This document shows positions 9,169 to 19,192 of a stretch of 64,000 nt of DNA, piece by piece. How positions within the stretch are numbered: position 1 is the stretch's first letter; every line of letters begins with the position of its first letter. The notes under the pieces were generated by a model. It made no database searches, was not told the DNA's origin, and worked only from the letters and a program-made list of their open reading frames with translations. The position numbers and the translations under genes are program-made. Origin of the DNA: Gallionella sp. (GTDB lineage Bacteria; Pseudomonadota; Gammaproteobacteria; Burkholderiales; Gallionellaceae); assembly GCA_028714895.1 (NCBI GenBank), contig JAQTLM010000004.1:62001-126000 (forward strand). The letters run 5' to 3'.

Positions 9169-9210
9169 TCGTTACGCCTTTATAATCCGTGGAATTTGGA
9201 AAACCCGATC

Positions 9211-9300
9211 AGCCACGGATGAACACGGATATTCACGGATAAAACAACAACCGGATGGAAACAGTTATCCGTGTCTATATGTGTAAATCTGTGGCTAAAA
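9211..9300. repeat. Inverted pair of AGCCACGGAT-type repeats
   Basis: A plus-oriented copy (9211-9243, repeating ACGGAT three times) faces a diverged minus-oriented copy (9264-9300). A second such pair sits at 40565-40640. It fills the gap before dapC and ends four bases before the dapC ATG, so any 5' leader of dapC would contain it. Confidence 0.75.
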
Positions 9301-9303
9301 AAT

Positions 9304-10488
9304 ATGAATCCCGACTTAAACCGACTGCAACCCTATCCGTTCCAGAAACTCGCCGCGCTGTTTCGCGAAGTTCAGCCGAATCAGGACTATCGCCCGATCA
9401 GCCTGTCCATCGGCGAACCGAAACACGCCACGCCGCAGTTCATCAAGGATGCGCTGACCGCCAACCTCGACGGGCTGGCGAATTATCCCACAACTGCCGG
9501 CAGCGACGCGCTGCGCAATGCCATCGCGAACTGGCTGGCGGCGCGCTACGGCATTCCGCTGCCGGATGCGAAGACCCAGGTGTTGCCGGTGAACGGCAGC
9601 CGCGAGGCATTGTTCGCCTTCGCCCAAACGGTGATCGACCGCAGCAGGAATGATCCGGTGGTGGTGTGTCCCAATCCGTTTTACCAGATTTACGAAGGCG
9701 CAGCGTTGCTGGCCGGAGCCACGCCCTATTTTCTCAACACCCTGCCGCAAGACAATTACGCGCTGAATTTTGCGCAACTGCCGGAAACAGTCTGGCAGCG
9801 CGCGCAACTGGTCTACGTCTGTTCGCCGGGCAATCCGACCGGGCATGTGATACCGTTGGAAGAATGGCAGACGCTGTTCGAAATGAGCGACCGCTACGGC
9901 TTCGTGATCGCCTCGGACGAATGCTATTCGGAGATTTATTTCGATACGCCGCCGCTCGGCGCGCTGCAGGCCGCGCAACAACTGGGGCGCAGCGACTACC
10001 GCAATCTGGTGGTGTTCTCCAGCCTGTCGAAGCGCTCCAATGTGCCGGGGATGCGCTCCGGCTTCGTCGCGGGCGACGCGGCAATCATCGCGAAATTCGC
10101 GCTGTACCGCACCTATCACGGCTCGGCGATGAACCCGGCGATCCAGGCCGCCAGCATCGCCGCATGGAATGATGAGGCGCATGTCGCGGAAAACCGCCGC
10201 CTGTACGCGGAGAAATTCGCCAGGGTGCTGGAGATACTCGAACCGGTGCTGCCGGTCACACCGCCCGATGCCGGCTTCTACTTGTGGATACGCACGCCCA
10301 TCGCCGACACCGTCTTCGCGCAAGCCTTGTATCGCGACTATAATGTGACCGTGTTGCCGGGCAGCTATCTGGCGCGCACCGCCCAAGGGGTTAATCCCGG
10401 CGAGAATTTTGTGCGCCTGGCGCTGGTCGCGAATACGGAAGAGACAGTGGAAGCGGCGCGGCGTATCGCAGAATTCAGTTTGTTGTAG
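9304..10488 (+). CDS. dapC: Succinyldiaminopimelate aminotransferase
   Basis: A PLP-dependent class I/II aminotransferase of 394 residues for the N-succinyl-diaminopimelate step of lysine and peptidoglycan-precursor synthesis. Visible are the SLSIGEPKH N-terminus, CSPGNPTGH, SDECYSEIYFD, the PLP Lys243 in SSLSKRSNVPGMRSGF and the C-terminal FVRLALV with the substrate-binding Arg. Adjacent dapD supports DapC over other aspartate-type aminotransferases. The ATG at 9304 matches the family start; an upstream ATG (9271) lies in repeat sequence. The TAG stop lies inside the hairpin repeat 10485-10530. Confidence 0.93.
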   Translation: MNPDLNRLQPYPFQKLAALFREVQPNQDYRPISLSIGEPKHATPQFIKDALTANLDGLANYPTTAGSDALRNAIANWLAARYGIPLPDAKTQVLPVNGSREALFAFAQTVIDRSRNDPVVVCPNPFYQIYEGAALLAGATPYFLNTLPQDNYALNFAQLPETVWQRAQLVYVCSPGNPTGHVIPLEEWQTLFEMSDRYGFVIASDECYSEIYFDTPPLGALQAAQQLGRSDYRNLVVFSSLSKRSNVPGMRSGFVAGDAAIIAKFALYRTYHGSAMNPAIQAASIAAWNDEAHVAENRRLYAEKFARVLEILEPVLPVTPPDAGFYLWIRTPIADTVFAQALYRDYNVTVLPGSYLARTAQGVNPGENFVRLALVANTEETVEAARRIAEFSLL

Positions 10489-10530
10489 GTCGGGTTTTAA
10501 CCCGACATGTCGGGCTGAAGCCCGACCTAC
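10485..10530. repeat. Double-stem GTAGGTCGGG palindromic repeat
   Basis: GTAGGTCGGG (10485-10494) pairs perfectly with CCCGACCTAC (10521-10530), and inner CCCGAC/GTCGGG can also pair, giving a cruciform-like 46-base unit. It overlaps the dapC stop codon and sits 39 bp before dapD. This type of GTCGGGTTTTAACCCGAC / GGGCTGAAGCCC repeat is dispersed in many betaproteobacterial genomes. It may attenuate dapC-dapD read-through. Confidence 0.8.
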
Positions 10531-10569
10531 CGGCGAATAATGACTACCAACTTTATTTAGGAACTCATC

Positions 10570-11391
10570 ATGGATCAATTGCAGCAAATCATCGAGCAAG
10601 GTTTCGAACGCCGCGCGGGGATCACCCCGCACAATGCCGACGCGCAACTCAAGGAAGCGGTCGATGCCGTCATCACCCAGCTCGACCAGGGCAAGCTGCG
10701 CGTCGCCGAGAAGATCGACGGGCAGTGGGTGACGCACCAATGGCTGAAGAAGGCCGTGTTGCTGTCGTTCCGCATGGAAGACAATTCTTTCATCAAAGGC
10801 GGTTTCACCAACTATTACGACAAGGTGCCGTCCAAATTTGCCGACTACAACAGCCGCGATTTCCGCGAGGGCGGTTTCCGCGTGGTGCCGCCGGCTGCGG
10901 CGCGCAAAGGTGCGTTCATCGCCAAAAACGTGGTACTGATGCCCTCCTATGTGAACATCGGCGCATATATCGATGAAGGCACGATGGTGGATACCTGGGC
11001 GACGGTCGGTTCGTGCGCGCAGATTGGCAAAAACGTGCACCTGAGCGGCGGTGTGGGTATTGGCGGCGTGCTGGAACCGGTGCAGGCCAACCCCACCATC
11101 ATCGGCGACAACTGTTTCATCGGTGCGCGCTCGGAAGTGGTGGAAGGCGTGATCGTGGAAGACAACAGCGTGATCTCGATGGGCGTATTCATCGGCCAGA
11201 GTACCAAGATTTACGACCGCGAAACCGGCGAGGTAAGCTACGGCCGCGTGCCGGCCGGATCGGTGGTGGTCAGCGGGAGCCTGCCTTCCGGGGACGGCAG
11301 CTATAACCTGTATTGCGCGGTGATCGTGAAAAAAGTGGATGCCAAGACCTTATCCAAGGTGGGCATCAACGAGTTGTTGAGAGGCATCTGA
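10570..11391 (+). CDS. dapD: Tetrahydrodipicolinate N-succinyltransferase
   Basis: Transfers succinate from succinyl-CoA to tetrahydrodipicolinate, the branch-defining step of the succinylase lysine pathway. The product is 273 residues, as usual. The N-terminal helical domain is followed by left-handed beta-helix hexapeptide repeats (about residues 105-225, e.g. [20 protein letters not shown]). The family motifs [17 protein letters not shown] and [12 protein letters not shown] are present. It lies 81 bp after dapC, with dapE 1.5 kb further on. Confidence 0.97.
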   Translation: MDQLQQIIEQGFERRAGITPHNADAQLKEAVDAVITQLDQGKLRVAEKIDGQWVTHQWLKKAVLLSFRMEDNSFIKGGFTNYYDKVPSKFADYNSRDFREGGFRVVPPAAARKGAFIAKNVVLMPSYVNIGAYIDEGTMVDTWATVGSCAQIGKNVHLSGGVGIGGVLEPVQANPTIIGDNCFIGARSEVVEGVIVEDNSVISMGVFIGQSTKIYDRETGEVSYGRVPAGSVVVSGSLPSGDGSYNLYCAVIVKKVDAKTLSKVGINELLRGI

Positions 11392-11395
11392 TACA

Positions 11396-11447
11396 GGATC
11401 GAGGATTGAGAGGAAACCGCTGCATGCTCCCCCTCACTCCTCGATCC
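11396..11447. terminator. Inverted repeat between dapD and pilU
   Basis: GGATCGAGGATTGAG (11396-11410) pairs with the complement of 11433-11447 at 14 of 15 positions around a 22-base loop. It begins 5 bases after the dapD stop. It is not followed by a clean T-run, so it may be a weak or factor-dependent end of dapD transcription, or another dispersed repeat. Confidence 0.5.
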
Positions 11448-11479
11448 ACGCTCCTCAATCATTAATAAAGGAGTTCTTA

Positions 11480-12649
11480 ATGATCGTCACACCCTTACTA
11501 CAACTCGCCGCCGACAAACATGCATCTGACCTCTTTTTCTCGGTCGGTGCGCCGGTCAACATCAAGATCGACGGCATCGCCATGCCGGTCAACGCGCAGG
11601 TGCTGGATGACGAGATCATCAGGCGCATCGCCTACGAGATGATGTCCCCGAAACAGATCGCCGAGTTCGAGGCCAAATTGGAAATGAACTTCTCGTTCCG
11701 CGCCAATGGCACCGGCAACTTCCGCGTCAACATCTTCCGCCAGCGCGGTGATATCGCCATCGTGATCCGCCATGTCAAGGGCAAGATCGACAATGTGGAA
11801 AACCTGCACCTGCCCAGCGTGCTGAAAGAGCTGATTATGGAAAGGCGCGGCTTGGTACTGGTGGTTGGCGCGACCGGTTCCGGCAAGTCCACTACGCTCG
11901 CCTCGATGATCGAGCACCGCAACAGCATCAAGAGCGGTCATATCCTGACCATCGAAGACCCGGTCGAATACATCTTCAAGCACGACAAATCCATCGTGAA
12001 CCAGCGCGAAATCGGCACCGATACCCTTACCTACGAGAATGCGTTGTCCAGCGGGATGCGTGAAGCGCCGGACGTGCTGATGATCGGCGAAGTGCGCGAC
12101 CGCGACACCCTTAGGCACGCGCTGATTTTCGCGCAGACCGGTCATCTGTGCTTGACCACACTGCACGCCAACAACAGCTACCACGCGCTGAACCGCATCG
12201 TGAATTTCTTCCCCTATGAATCGCGGCAAAGCGTGTTGTCCGACCTGTCGATGTGCCTGCGCGCGGTGGTCTCGCAACGCCTGGTGCGCAACGTGCAAGG
12301 CAAGCAAACGCCCGCCGTGGAAATCCTGCTGAACACTTCGCTGATCGCAGACCTGATCAAGAACGACGAGATCGACAAGATCCGCGATGCCATCGAAAAG
12401 AGTGTTTCCGCCGGCTCACAAACCTTTGAGCAGGCGCTGTACAGGCTATTCAAGACCGGCCAGATCACCAAGGAAGAGGCGATGCGCAACGCCGATTCAG
12501 CGAGCAACCTGTCCACGCTGATCGATTTTTCGGAGCGCACCAACACCATGAAAGTGCCGGTGTTTAACCCCAATCAGGAAGCGCCAACGAGTCCGAAACA
12601 GCAGTCCGATTTCAGCGGCATCAAGCTCAATCTGGACGAGCCAAAATGA
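11480..12649 (+). CDS. pilU: Type IV pilus retraction ATPase, PilU type
   Basis: A 389-residue secretion-superfamily ATPase that assists PilT in type IV pilus retraction (twitching). Walker A GATGSGKST is at 130-138. The Asp box (HILTIEDPVEY), Walker B (DVLMIGEVRD) and His box (TGHLCLTTLHANNSYHALNRIVNFFP) follow. The HKHxxSIxNQREIGxDT-like segment and the longer acidic C-terminal tail ending LDEPK favour PilU over PilT. An AAAGGAG site precedes the ATG. pilT is not in the window. It shares its orientation with dapE but is separated from it by a MITE-like element. Confidence 0.9.
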   Translation: MIVTPLLQLAADKHASDLFFSVGAPVNIKIDGIAMPVNAQVLDDEIIRRIAYEMMSPKQIAEFEAKLEMNFSFRANGTGNFRVNIFRQRGDIAIVIRHVKGKIDNVENLHLPSVLKELIMERRGLVLVVGATGSGKSTTLASMIEHRNSIKSGHILTIEDPVEYIFKHDKSIVNQREIGTDTLTYENALSSGMREAPDVLMIGEVRDRDTLRHALIFAQTGHLCLTTLHANNSYHALNRIVNFFPYESRQSVLSDLSMCLRAVVSQRLVRNVQGKQTPAVEILLNTSLIADLIKNDEIDKIRDAIEKSVSAGSQTFEQALYRLFKTGQITKEEAMRNADSASNLSTLIDFSERTNTMKVPVFNPNQEAPTSPKQQSDFSGIKLNLDEPK

Positions 12650-12675
12650 ATCCGACAAATAGCCGTTTACGCCAT

Positions 12676-14208
<1,533 letters not shown>

Positions 14209-14209
<1 letters not shown>

Positions 14210-15111
14210 TGAGCAACTATTTTTCCGGCGCAACCCATAACCTTCACACCGTGCGCGATTGGCTGCGCTTCGCGGTGAGCCGTTTCAATCAGGCCAAATT
14301 GTTTTTCGGGCACGGCAGCAGCAATGCCTACGACGAGGCCGCCTACCTGATCCTGCATACGCTGCATCTGCCGCCGGATCGGCTCGACCCGTTTCTCGAT
14401 GCGCGCCTGACCGATATGGAACGCGCCGAAGTGTTGAATATCATTCAGCAGCGCGTCGAGCAGCGTGTGCCGGCGGCCTACCTGACGCATGAGGCCTTCC
14501 TGGGCGATTTCAGTTTTTATGTGGATGAGCGCGTCATCGTGCCGCGCTCGTTCATCGCCGAATTGCTGCTCGAACAACTCGCGCCGTGGATCGCCGAGCC
14601 GGAAGAAATCGGCAGCGTACTGGACTTGTGCACCGGCAGCGGCTGCCTCGCGATCCTCGCCGCGCATGCCTTTCCTTATGCCAGCGTGGATGCGGTGGAC
14701 TTGTCGCCGGATGCGTTGTCCGTCGCCGAACGCAACGTCGCCGACTACGAACTGCAAGACCGCGTGCACCTGATCGAATCCGATTTATTCGCCAAGCTGA
14801 ATGGCAGGCAATACGATCTGATTATCAGCAACCCGCCCTATGTCGATGCCGCATCGGTCGCCGCGCTGCCGCAGGAATACCTGCACGAACCGAAGCTGGC
14901 GCTCGGCAGCGGCCATGACGGGCTGGATGCGACGCACATCATCCTCAAACATGCCGCGCAACACCTCACCGAAAATGGCGTGCTGGTCGTCGAGATCGGC
15001 CATAACCGCGAGGTGCTGGAAGCCGCCTACCCGGCCCTGCCGTTCACCTGGCTGGATGTCAGCGCGGGCGACCAGTTCGTGTTCATGCTGCACCGCAACG
15101 ACCTGCTCTAG
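14209..15111 (+). CDS. prmB: Ribosomal protein L3 glutamine N5-methyltransferase
   Basis: SAM-dependent methyltransferase of 300 residues that modifies a glutamine of ribosomal protein L3. It has a helical N-terminal substrate domain, then the class I SAM fold with VLDLCTGSGCLAILAA (motif I), AVDLSPDALSVAERN and the catalytic NPPY (about residue 206) followed by VDAASVAALPQEYLHEP. The last segment distinguishes PrmB from PrmC. The start at 14209 overlaps the preceding stop. hpnC follows by 12 bp. Confidence 0.93.
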
Positions 15112-15123
15112 CAGAGCTAACTC

Positions 15124-15939
15124 ATGTCCGTCGACCATTACGAGAATTTTCCGGTCGCCTCGATCCTGATGCCCAGGCGGCTGCGCAAGCCGGTGGCGGC
15201 GATTTATCATTTCGCGCGCGCAGCGGATGACATCGCCGACGAAGGCGACCAGCCCGATGAAGAGCGGCTCCGGCAACTCGACGGATTCCGCGCCGAGCTG
15301 GCGCGCATCGATAAAAATGAAACGCCGCTCACCCCGCTGCTCCACAACCTCGCCGCAGAGATACGACAGCACGCGCTGCCGATGCAGCCGCTTTATGACT
15401 TGCTCGATGCCTTCTCGCAGGATGTGGTGAAAAAGCGCTATGCGGACTTCGGCGAGTTGCTCGACTACTGCCGCCGCTCCGCCAACCCGGTCGGCACGCT
15501 GCTGCTGCATCTCTACGAAGAGGCCACGCCGGTCAATATCGCCTATTCGGACGCCATCTGCACCAGCCTGCAACTGATCAATTTCTGGCAGGATGTCGCC
15601 AAGGATTACGCCATCGGGCGCATCTACCTACCGCTGGGCGAGCTGGCGCAATACGGCGTGAGCGAGGAGCAGATCGCGCAGGGCAGCGCCAACGATGCGT
15701 GGCGCAAACTGATGAAATTCCAGGTGGATCGCGCCCGTGCCATGATGCTCTCGGGCGCGCCGCTCGGCAGCATCCTCACCGGGCGCATCGGTCTGGAGAT
15801 GCGCATGATCATCGCGGGCGGATTGCGCATCCTCGACAAACTGGAAGCAGCTGACTATGACATGTTCCGCCACCGCCCGGTATTGCGCCCGTTCGACTGG
15901 GTTATCATGCTAACGAAGAGCGCACCGTTCCGTTTATAA
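15124..15939 (+). CDS. hpnC: Hydroxysqualene synthase
   Basis: A squalene/phytoene-synthase-family enzyme (271 residues) that converts presqualene diphosphate to hydroxysqualene in the HpnCDE route to squalene and hopanoids. The first Asp-rich motif is RAADDIADEGD and the second is INFWQDVAKDY. The start YENFPVAS is typical of HpnC. Gene order hpnC-hpnD-hpnE confirms the assignment. It is probably co-transcribed with prmB. The cyclase (shc) is not in the window. Confidence 0.94.
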   Translation: MSVDHYENFPVASILMPRRLRKPVAAIYHFARAADDIADEGDQPDEERLRQLDGFRAELARIDKNETPLTPLLHNLAAEIRQHALPMQPLYDLLDAFSQDVVKKRYADFGELLDYCRRSANPVGTLLLHLYEEATPVNIAYSDAICTSLQLINFWQDVAKDYAIGRIYLPLGELAQYGVSEEQIAQGSANDAWRKLMKFQVDRARAMMLSGAPLGSILTGRIGLEMRMIIAGGLRILDKLEAADYDMFRHRPVLRPFDWVIMLTKSAPFRL

Positions 15940-15948
15940 AAATCATTT

Positions 15949-16022
15949 GCCACAGAGAACACAGAGAAGACGGCGTAGTGCCAAGTTTTGTTTCTCTCTG
16001 TGTGCTCTGTGTTCTCTGTGGC
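15949..16022. repeat. Inverted GCCACAGAGAACACAGAG repeats
   Basis: GCCACAGAGAACACAGAGAA (15949-15968) faces a complementary copy at about 15991-16022 (CTCTGTGTTCTCTGTGGC). It forms a long hairpin that fills most of the hpnC-hpnD gap. The design resembles the AGCCACGGAT repeats at 9211-9300 and 40565-40640 but has a different sequence. Confidence 0.8.
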
Positions 16023-16044
16023 TGATTGATACTTTGCAACCACT

Positions 16045-16878
16045 ATGACACCAGACCAATACTGCCAGAACAAAGCCGCCGCCAGCGGCTCCAGTTTCTA
16101 CTACAGCTTCCTGTTCCTGCCGCCGGACAAGCGCCGCGCCATTACCGCGCTGTATGCCTTTTGCCGCGAGGTGGACGACGTGGTGGACGAATGTTCGGAC
16201 GCCAACGTGGCGCGCACCACACTCAACTGGTGGCGCGCGCAGGTGACGGAAATCTACGGCGGCAAGCCGCAGCATCCGGTGGCGCTGGCGCTGGTTCCGG
16301 TGGTGAAACAATTCAACCTCGCGCAGGAACACTTGCTGGAAATCATCGACGGCATGGAGATGGATATCGACCTGCCGCGCTACCCGGATTTCAAATCGCT
16401 GCAGCTGTATTGCTACCGCGTCGCGTCGGTGGTCGGACTGCTGTCCGTGGAAATCTTCGGCTACAGCGACCGCCGCACGCTGAAATATGCGCACGACCTC
16501 GGCATTGCCTTCCAGCTCACCAACATCATCCGCGATGTCGGCGAGGATGCGCGGCGCAACCGCATTTACCTGCCGATGGACGAGATGCGGCAGTTCGGCG
16601 TGACGGCGGCGGACATTCTCAACGCGCACGAAACGGAAAACTTCCACAAGCTGATGGCGTTCCAGGTCGAACGCGCGCAACGCTACTACCGGCAGGCGCT
16701 TGGCCATCTCCCCGCAGCGGACCGCAAGGCACAGCGCACCGGCCTGATCATGGCGGCAATCTACCGCACCACGCTGGATGAGGTGGTCGCCAGCGGCTGC
16801 CATGTGCTGAAGGAGCGTGTCTCGCTCACGCCGTTGCGCAAATTTTGGCTGGCCTTCAAGACTTGGCTGAAGAATTGA
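16045..16878 (+). CDS. hpnD: Presqualene diphosphate synthase
   Basis: Condenses two farnesyl diphosphates to presqualene diphosphate. The 277-residue protein has Asp-rich motifs CREVDDVVDE (about residues 40-50) and NIIRDVGEDARRNRIYLP, with the phytoene/squalene synthase YCYRVASVVGLL helix. It supplies HpnC. The gap to hpnC is filled with palindromic repeats, and the gap to hpnE carries a composite repeat with a 60-bp insertion. Confidence 0.95.
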   Translation: MTPDQYCQNKAAASGSSFYYSFLFLPPDKRRAITALYAFCREVDDVVDECSDANVARTTLNWWRAQVTEIYGGKPQHPVALALVPVVKQFNLAQEHLLEIIDGMEMDIDLPRYPDFKSLQLYCYRVASVVGLLSVEIFGYSDRRTLKYAHDLGIAFQLTNIIRDVGEDARRNRIYLPMDEMRQFGVTAADILNAHETENFHKLMAFQVERAQRYYRQALGHLPAADRKAQRTGLIMAAIYRTTLDEVVASGCHVLKERVSLTPLRKFWLAFKTWLKN

Positions 16879-16882
16879 AATA

Positions 16883-16985
16883 CTCCCTCTCCCCAACCCT
16901 GATGGAACTACTAGCCATTCGACTAAGCTGTCAAAAGTCGCCAGCCAAGTCGCTGGTTATCTCCCGCCTACGGGCGAGGGGACAA
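16883..16985. repeat. CCCTCTCCCC palindromic repeat interrupted by the 60-bp core element
   Basis: The flanks CTCCCTCTCCCCAACCCT (16883-16900) and CTCCCGCCTACGGGCGAGGG (16961-16980) join into a sequence like the intact repeat at 18901-18945. Between them lies exactly 60 bp (16901-16960) that is the minus-strand copy of the core found at 12785-12844 and 43682-43741. The uninterrupted comparison defines the insertion to the base, with no obvious target duplication. Confidence 0.8.
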
Positions 16986-17017
16986 TCGTTATTTCTCCCA
17001 TGCGGGAAAAATAATCC

Positions 17018-18298
17018 ATGAACCCTGCCATCATCGGCGGCGGCTACGCCGGCATGGCGGCAGCCGTATCACTGGCAGAACGCGGCATTCCCGTCACCGT
17101 GTTCGAAAGCGCCAGACAGCTTGGTGGTCGGGCGCGCGGTGTGGTTCACCAAAATACCCAACTGGACAATGGCCAGCATCTGCTGCTCGGCTGCTACCAC
17201 CAGACCCTGCGCCTGATCGAACAGGTCGGCGGCAACCTCGAACAGGACTTCCTGCGCCTGCCGCTGCAACTCGATCTGCATGGCGAGTTTTCGCTCAGGG
17301 CACCGCGCCTGCCCGCACCGCTGCACCTTCTGGTTGCTTTACTCAATGCGCAAGGCCTGCCGTTCGGCGCACGCCTGAACGCAGCGCGCTTCATGCTCGC
17401 GCTGCGCCGCATGAATTTCCGCTTGCCCTGCGACATGACGGTCGCCGAGCTGCTCGCGCAGCACGGCCAGGACGCCGAGCTGGCGCAAAAACTATGGGAA
17501 CCGCTGTGCATCGCCGCGCTGAATACGCCGATCCACAAGGCATCCGCGCAGGTGTTGCTCAACGTGCTGCGCGATGCGCTGAACCAGTCGCGCGCCGACA
17601 GCGACATGCTGCTGCCGCGCGTGGACTTCACCGCGCTGTTTCCGCAGCGCGCCGCAAACTATATCGAGCGGCACGGCGGCAAGGTGTTCACCTCCTGCGG
17701 CGTTGAAACGATCATCCCCAAAGACGACGGCATCGAACTCGCCACCGCGCAGGGGACAGAACAGTTCAGCCATGTCATCTGTACCGCACCGCCGACAGTT
17801 GCGGCAAAACTGCTGCACCCCATCTCATTGCTCGAAAACACCGTTGCACAAATCGACAGCTTGGAACATCAGCCGATCTACACCGTGTACCTGCGCTATC
17901 CCGCCCATGTGCGCCTGCCTCATCCGATGCTCGGCCTGCACCGGCGCTTCAGCCAATGGCTGTTCGACAAGGGGCAAATCGCCGGACAGCACGGCCTGCT
18001 CGCCGCCGTGATCAGCGCGGAAGGCATCCATCAGGAATTGCCCCAGGAACAACTGGCTCAAAGAGTGATTGCGGAATTGCGCGCAGAATTCGGCATCGCC
18101 GAAGTGCCGGAATGGTTCAAGGTCATCGCCGAAAAACGCGCCACTTTCTGCTGCGCACCCAACCTGTGCCGCCCGCCGCAGCAGACCGCCCTGCCCGGCC
18201 TGCTGCTGGCGGGCGACTACACCGCCGGCGCTTACCCCGCCACGCTGGAAGGCGCGGTACTAAGCGGGTTGCGCTGCGCCAGCCTGATTTCAGCATAA
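17018..18298 (+). CDS. hpnE: Hydroxysqualene dehydroxylase
   Basis: FAD-dependent enzyme (426 residues) that reduces hydroxysqualene to squalene, the last step of the HpnCDE route. The N-terminal dinucleotide fold is IIGGGYAGMAAAVSLAERGIPVTVFES and is followed by RQLGGRAR. The C-terminal flavin segment LLAGDYTAGAYPATLEGAVLSG is typical of the amine-oxidase/phytoene desaturase superfamily. Context with hpnC and hpnD makes the call specific. A candidate promoter for the next gene begins 11 bp after the stop. Confidence 0.94.
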   Translation: MNPAIIGGGYAGMAAAVSLAERGIPVTVFESARQLGGRARGVVHQNTQLDNGQHLLLGCYHQTLRLIEQVGGNLEQDFLRLPLQLDLHGEFSLRAPRLPAPLHLLVALLNAQGLPFGARLNAARFMLALRRMNFRLPCDMTVAELLAQHGQDAELAQKLWEPLCIAALNTPIHKASAQVLLNVLRDALNQSRADSDMLLPRVDFTALFPQRAANYIERHGGKVFTSCGVETIIPKDDGIELATAQGTEQFSHVICTAPPTVAAKLLHPISLLENTVAQIDSLEHQPIYTVYLRYPAHVRLPHPMLGLHRRFSQWLFDKGQIAGQHGLLAAVISAEGIHQELPQEQLAQRVIAELRAEFGIAEVPEWFKVIAEKRATFCCAPNLCRPPQQTALPGLLLAGDYTAGAYPATLEGAVLSGLRCASLISA

Positions 18299-18308
18299 TA
18301 ATCATGCG

Positions 18309-18336
18309 TCGACAGCGCATATTTTATTGATATAAT
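18309..18336 (+). promoter_or_regulatory. Candidate sigma-70 promoter for the hemerythrin cluster
   Basis: TCGACA (18309-18314), a 16-base spacer and a perfect TATAAT (18331-18336) lie 84 bp before the hemerythrin ATG, in the AT-rich gap after hpnE. The match is 11 of 12 to consensus. No clear FNR or NsrR box was found beside it. Confidence 0.55.
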
Positions 18337-18420
18337 AGGCGACAGTAATACTCAACTTTTATAATCATAAATCGATTGAAGAGCGGATATGCCAACCGCG
18401 CCATTTATAAGGATACTGAC

Positions 18421-18852
18421 ATGCATACCATTGCGGAACATATGACCGCCGACCATAAAGCCTGTGACAATGAATTCGTCGTTGCCGAGGAAGCCGCCCT
18501 TGCCGGCAATTGGAGCGAGGCTGAAACCGCTTTTAATGCTTTCAATAATGACATGACGCGACATTTCCGCATGGAAGAAGAAGTGCTCTTTCCTGCACTG
18601 GTGTCCGCCGGCGGCCCTTCCGGCCCGGTGCATATCATGCGCATGGAACACACGCAGATAAAAGGACTCCTCGAACAAATGGCGGCTGCGGTAACACAAA
18701 AAAATGCACAGGAATATGGCGGCCTTTCCGAAACCCTGCTGATGGTGATGCAGCAGCATAACAACAAGGAAGAGCAAATCCTTTATCCCATCGCGGACCA
18801 GATTCTGGTCAAGGAACGGGAAACACTCTTCGGCCGCATGCAGGCTGCTTAA
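18421..18852 (+). CDS. Hemerythrin-like HHE-domain protein
   Basis: A 143-residue four-helix-bundle protein with the iron-ligand pattern of bacterial hemerythrins: HMTADHKACD, HFRMEEEVLFPAL, HIMRMEHTQIKGLL and QQHNNKEEQILYPIAD. It probably binds O2 or NO at a di-iron site in the cytoplasm. AAGGA seven bases upstream fixes the start. It heads a same-strand cluster with a DUF2249 protein, two membrane proteins and a second hemerythrin, facing nnrS. This suggests NO or oxygen stress handling. Confidence 0.85.
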   Translation: MHTIAEHMTADHKACDNEFVVAEEAALAGNWSEAETAFNAFNNDMTRHFRMEEEVLFPALVSAGGPSGPVHIMRMEHTQIKGLLEQMAAAVTQKNAQEYGGLSETLLMVMQQHNNKEEQILYPIADQILVKERETLFGRMQAA

Positions 18853-18900
18853 CGGCCATGGCGTTGATGTTGCACCCGATAATTGAATTGCCATGCCCGT

Positions 18901-18945
18901 TTCCCTCACCCCAACCCTCTCCCGCAAGCGGGCGAGGGGGCAAAC
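18901..18945. repeat. CCCTCACCCC...GGGCGAGGGG palindromic repeat
   Basis: An intact copy of the CCCTCTCCCCAACCCTCTCCCGC-type repeat with a CCCGCAAGCGGG stem, in the gap between the hemerythrin and DUF2249 genes. Relatives are at 16883-16985 (interrupted) and 34611-34716. It is the reference that reveals the 60-bp insertion at 16901. Confidence 0.75.
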
Positions 18946-18976
18946 GAATCGCTGCGCGAGTTTCACGTTGACCACG

Positions 18977-19192
18977 ATGCCGGAACTCGACGTACGCGGG
19001 CTGCCTCCGCCGGAGCCTTTCGAGAACATCATTCGCGCGCTGCCAACGCTTTCCGGCAAAGACACCCTGCAAGTGCTTATCCACCGCGAACCCTATCCGC
19101 TCTACGAAATGTTGCGCGATGCCGGTTATGCATGGCAAACCACGGCGCTTGCAGATGGCGATTTTAAAATCCTGATTACCCGCACCGCATGA
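18977..19192 (+). CDS. DUF2249 domain protein
   Basis: A 71-residue protein starting MPELDVRGLPPPEPFENIIRA, the typical N-terminus of the TusA-like DUF2249 family. It lacks the Cys of sulfur-carrier TusA proteins. DUF2249 genes commonly travel with hemerythrins, nnrS and nitric oxide reductase genes. A longer frame begins at 18893, but its first 28 residues are translated repeat, so the internal ATG is chosen. It overlaps the next gene by ATGA. Confidence 0.8.
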   Translation: MPELDVRGLPPPEPFENIIRALPTLSGKDTLQVLIHREPYPLYEMLRDAGYAWQTTALADGDFKILITRTA

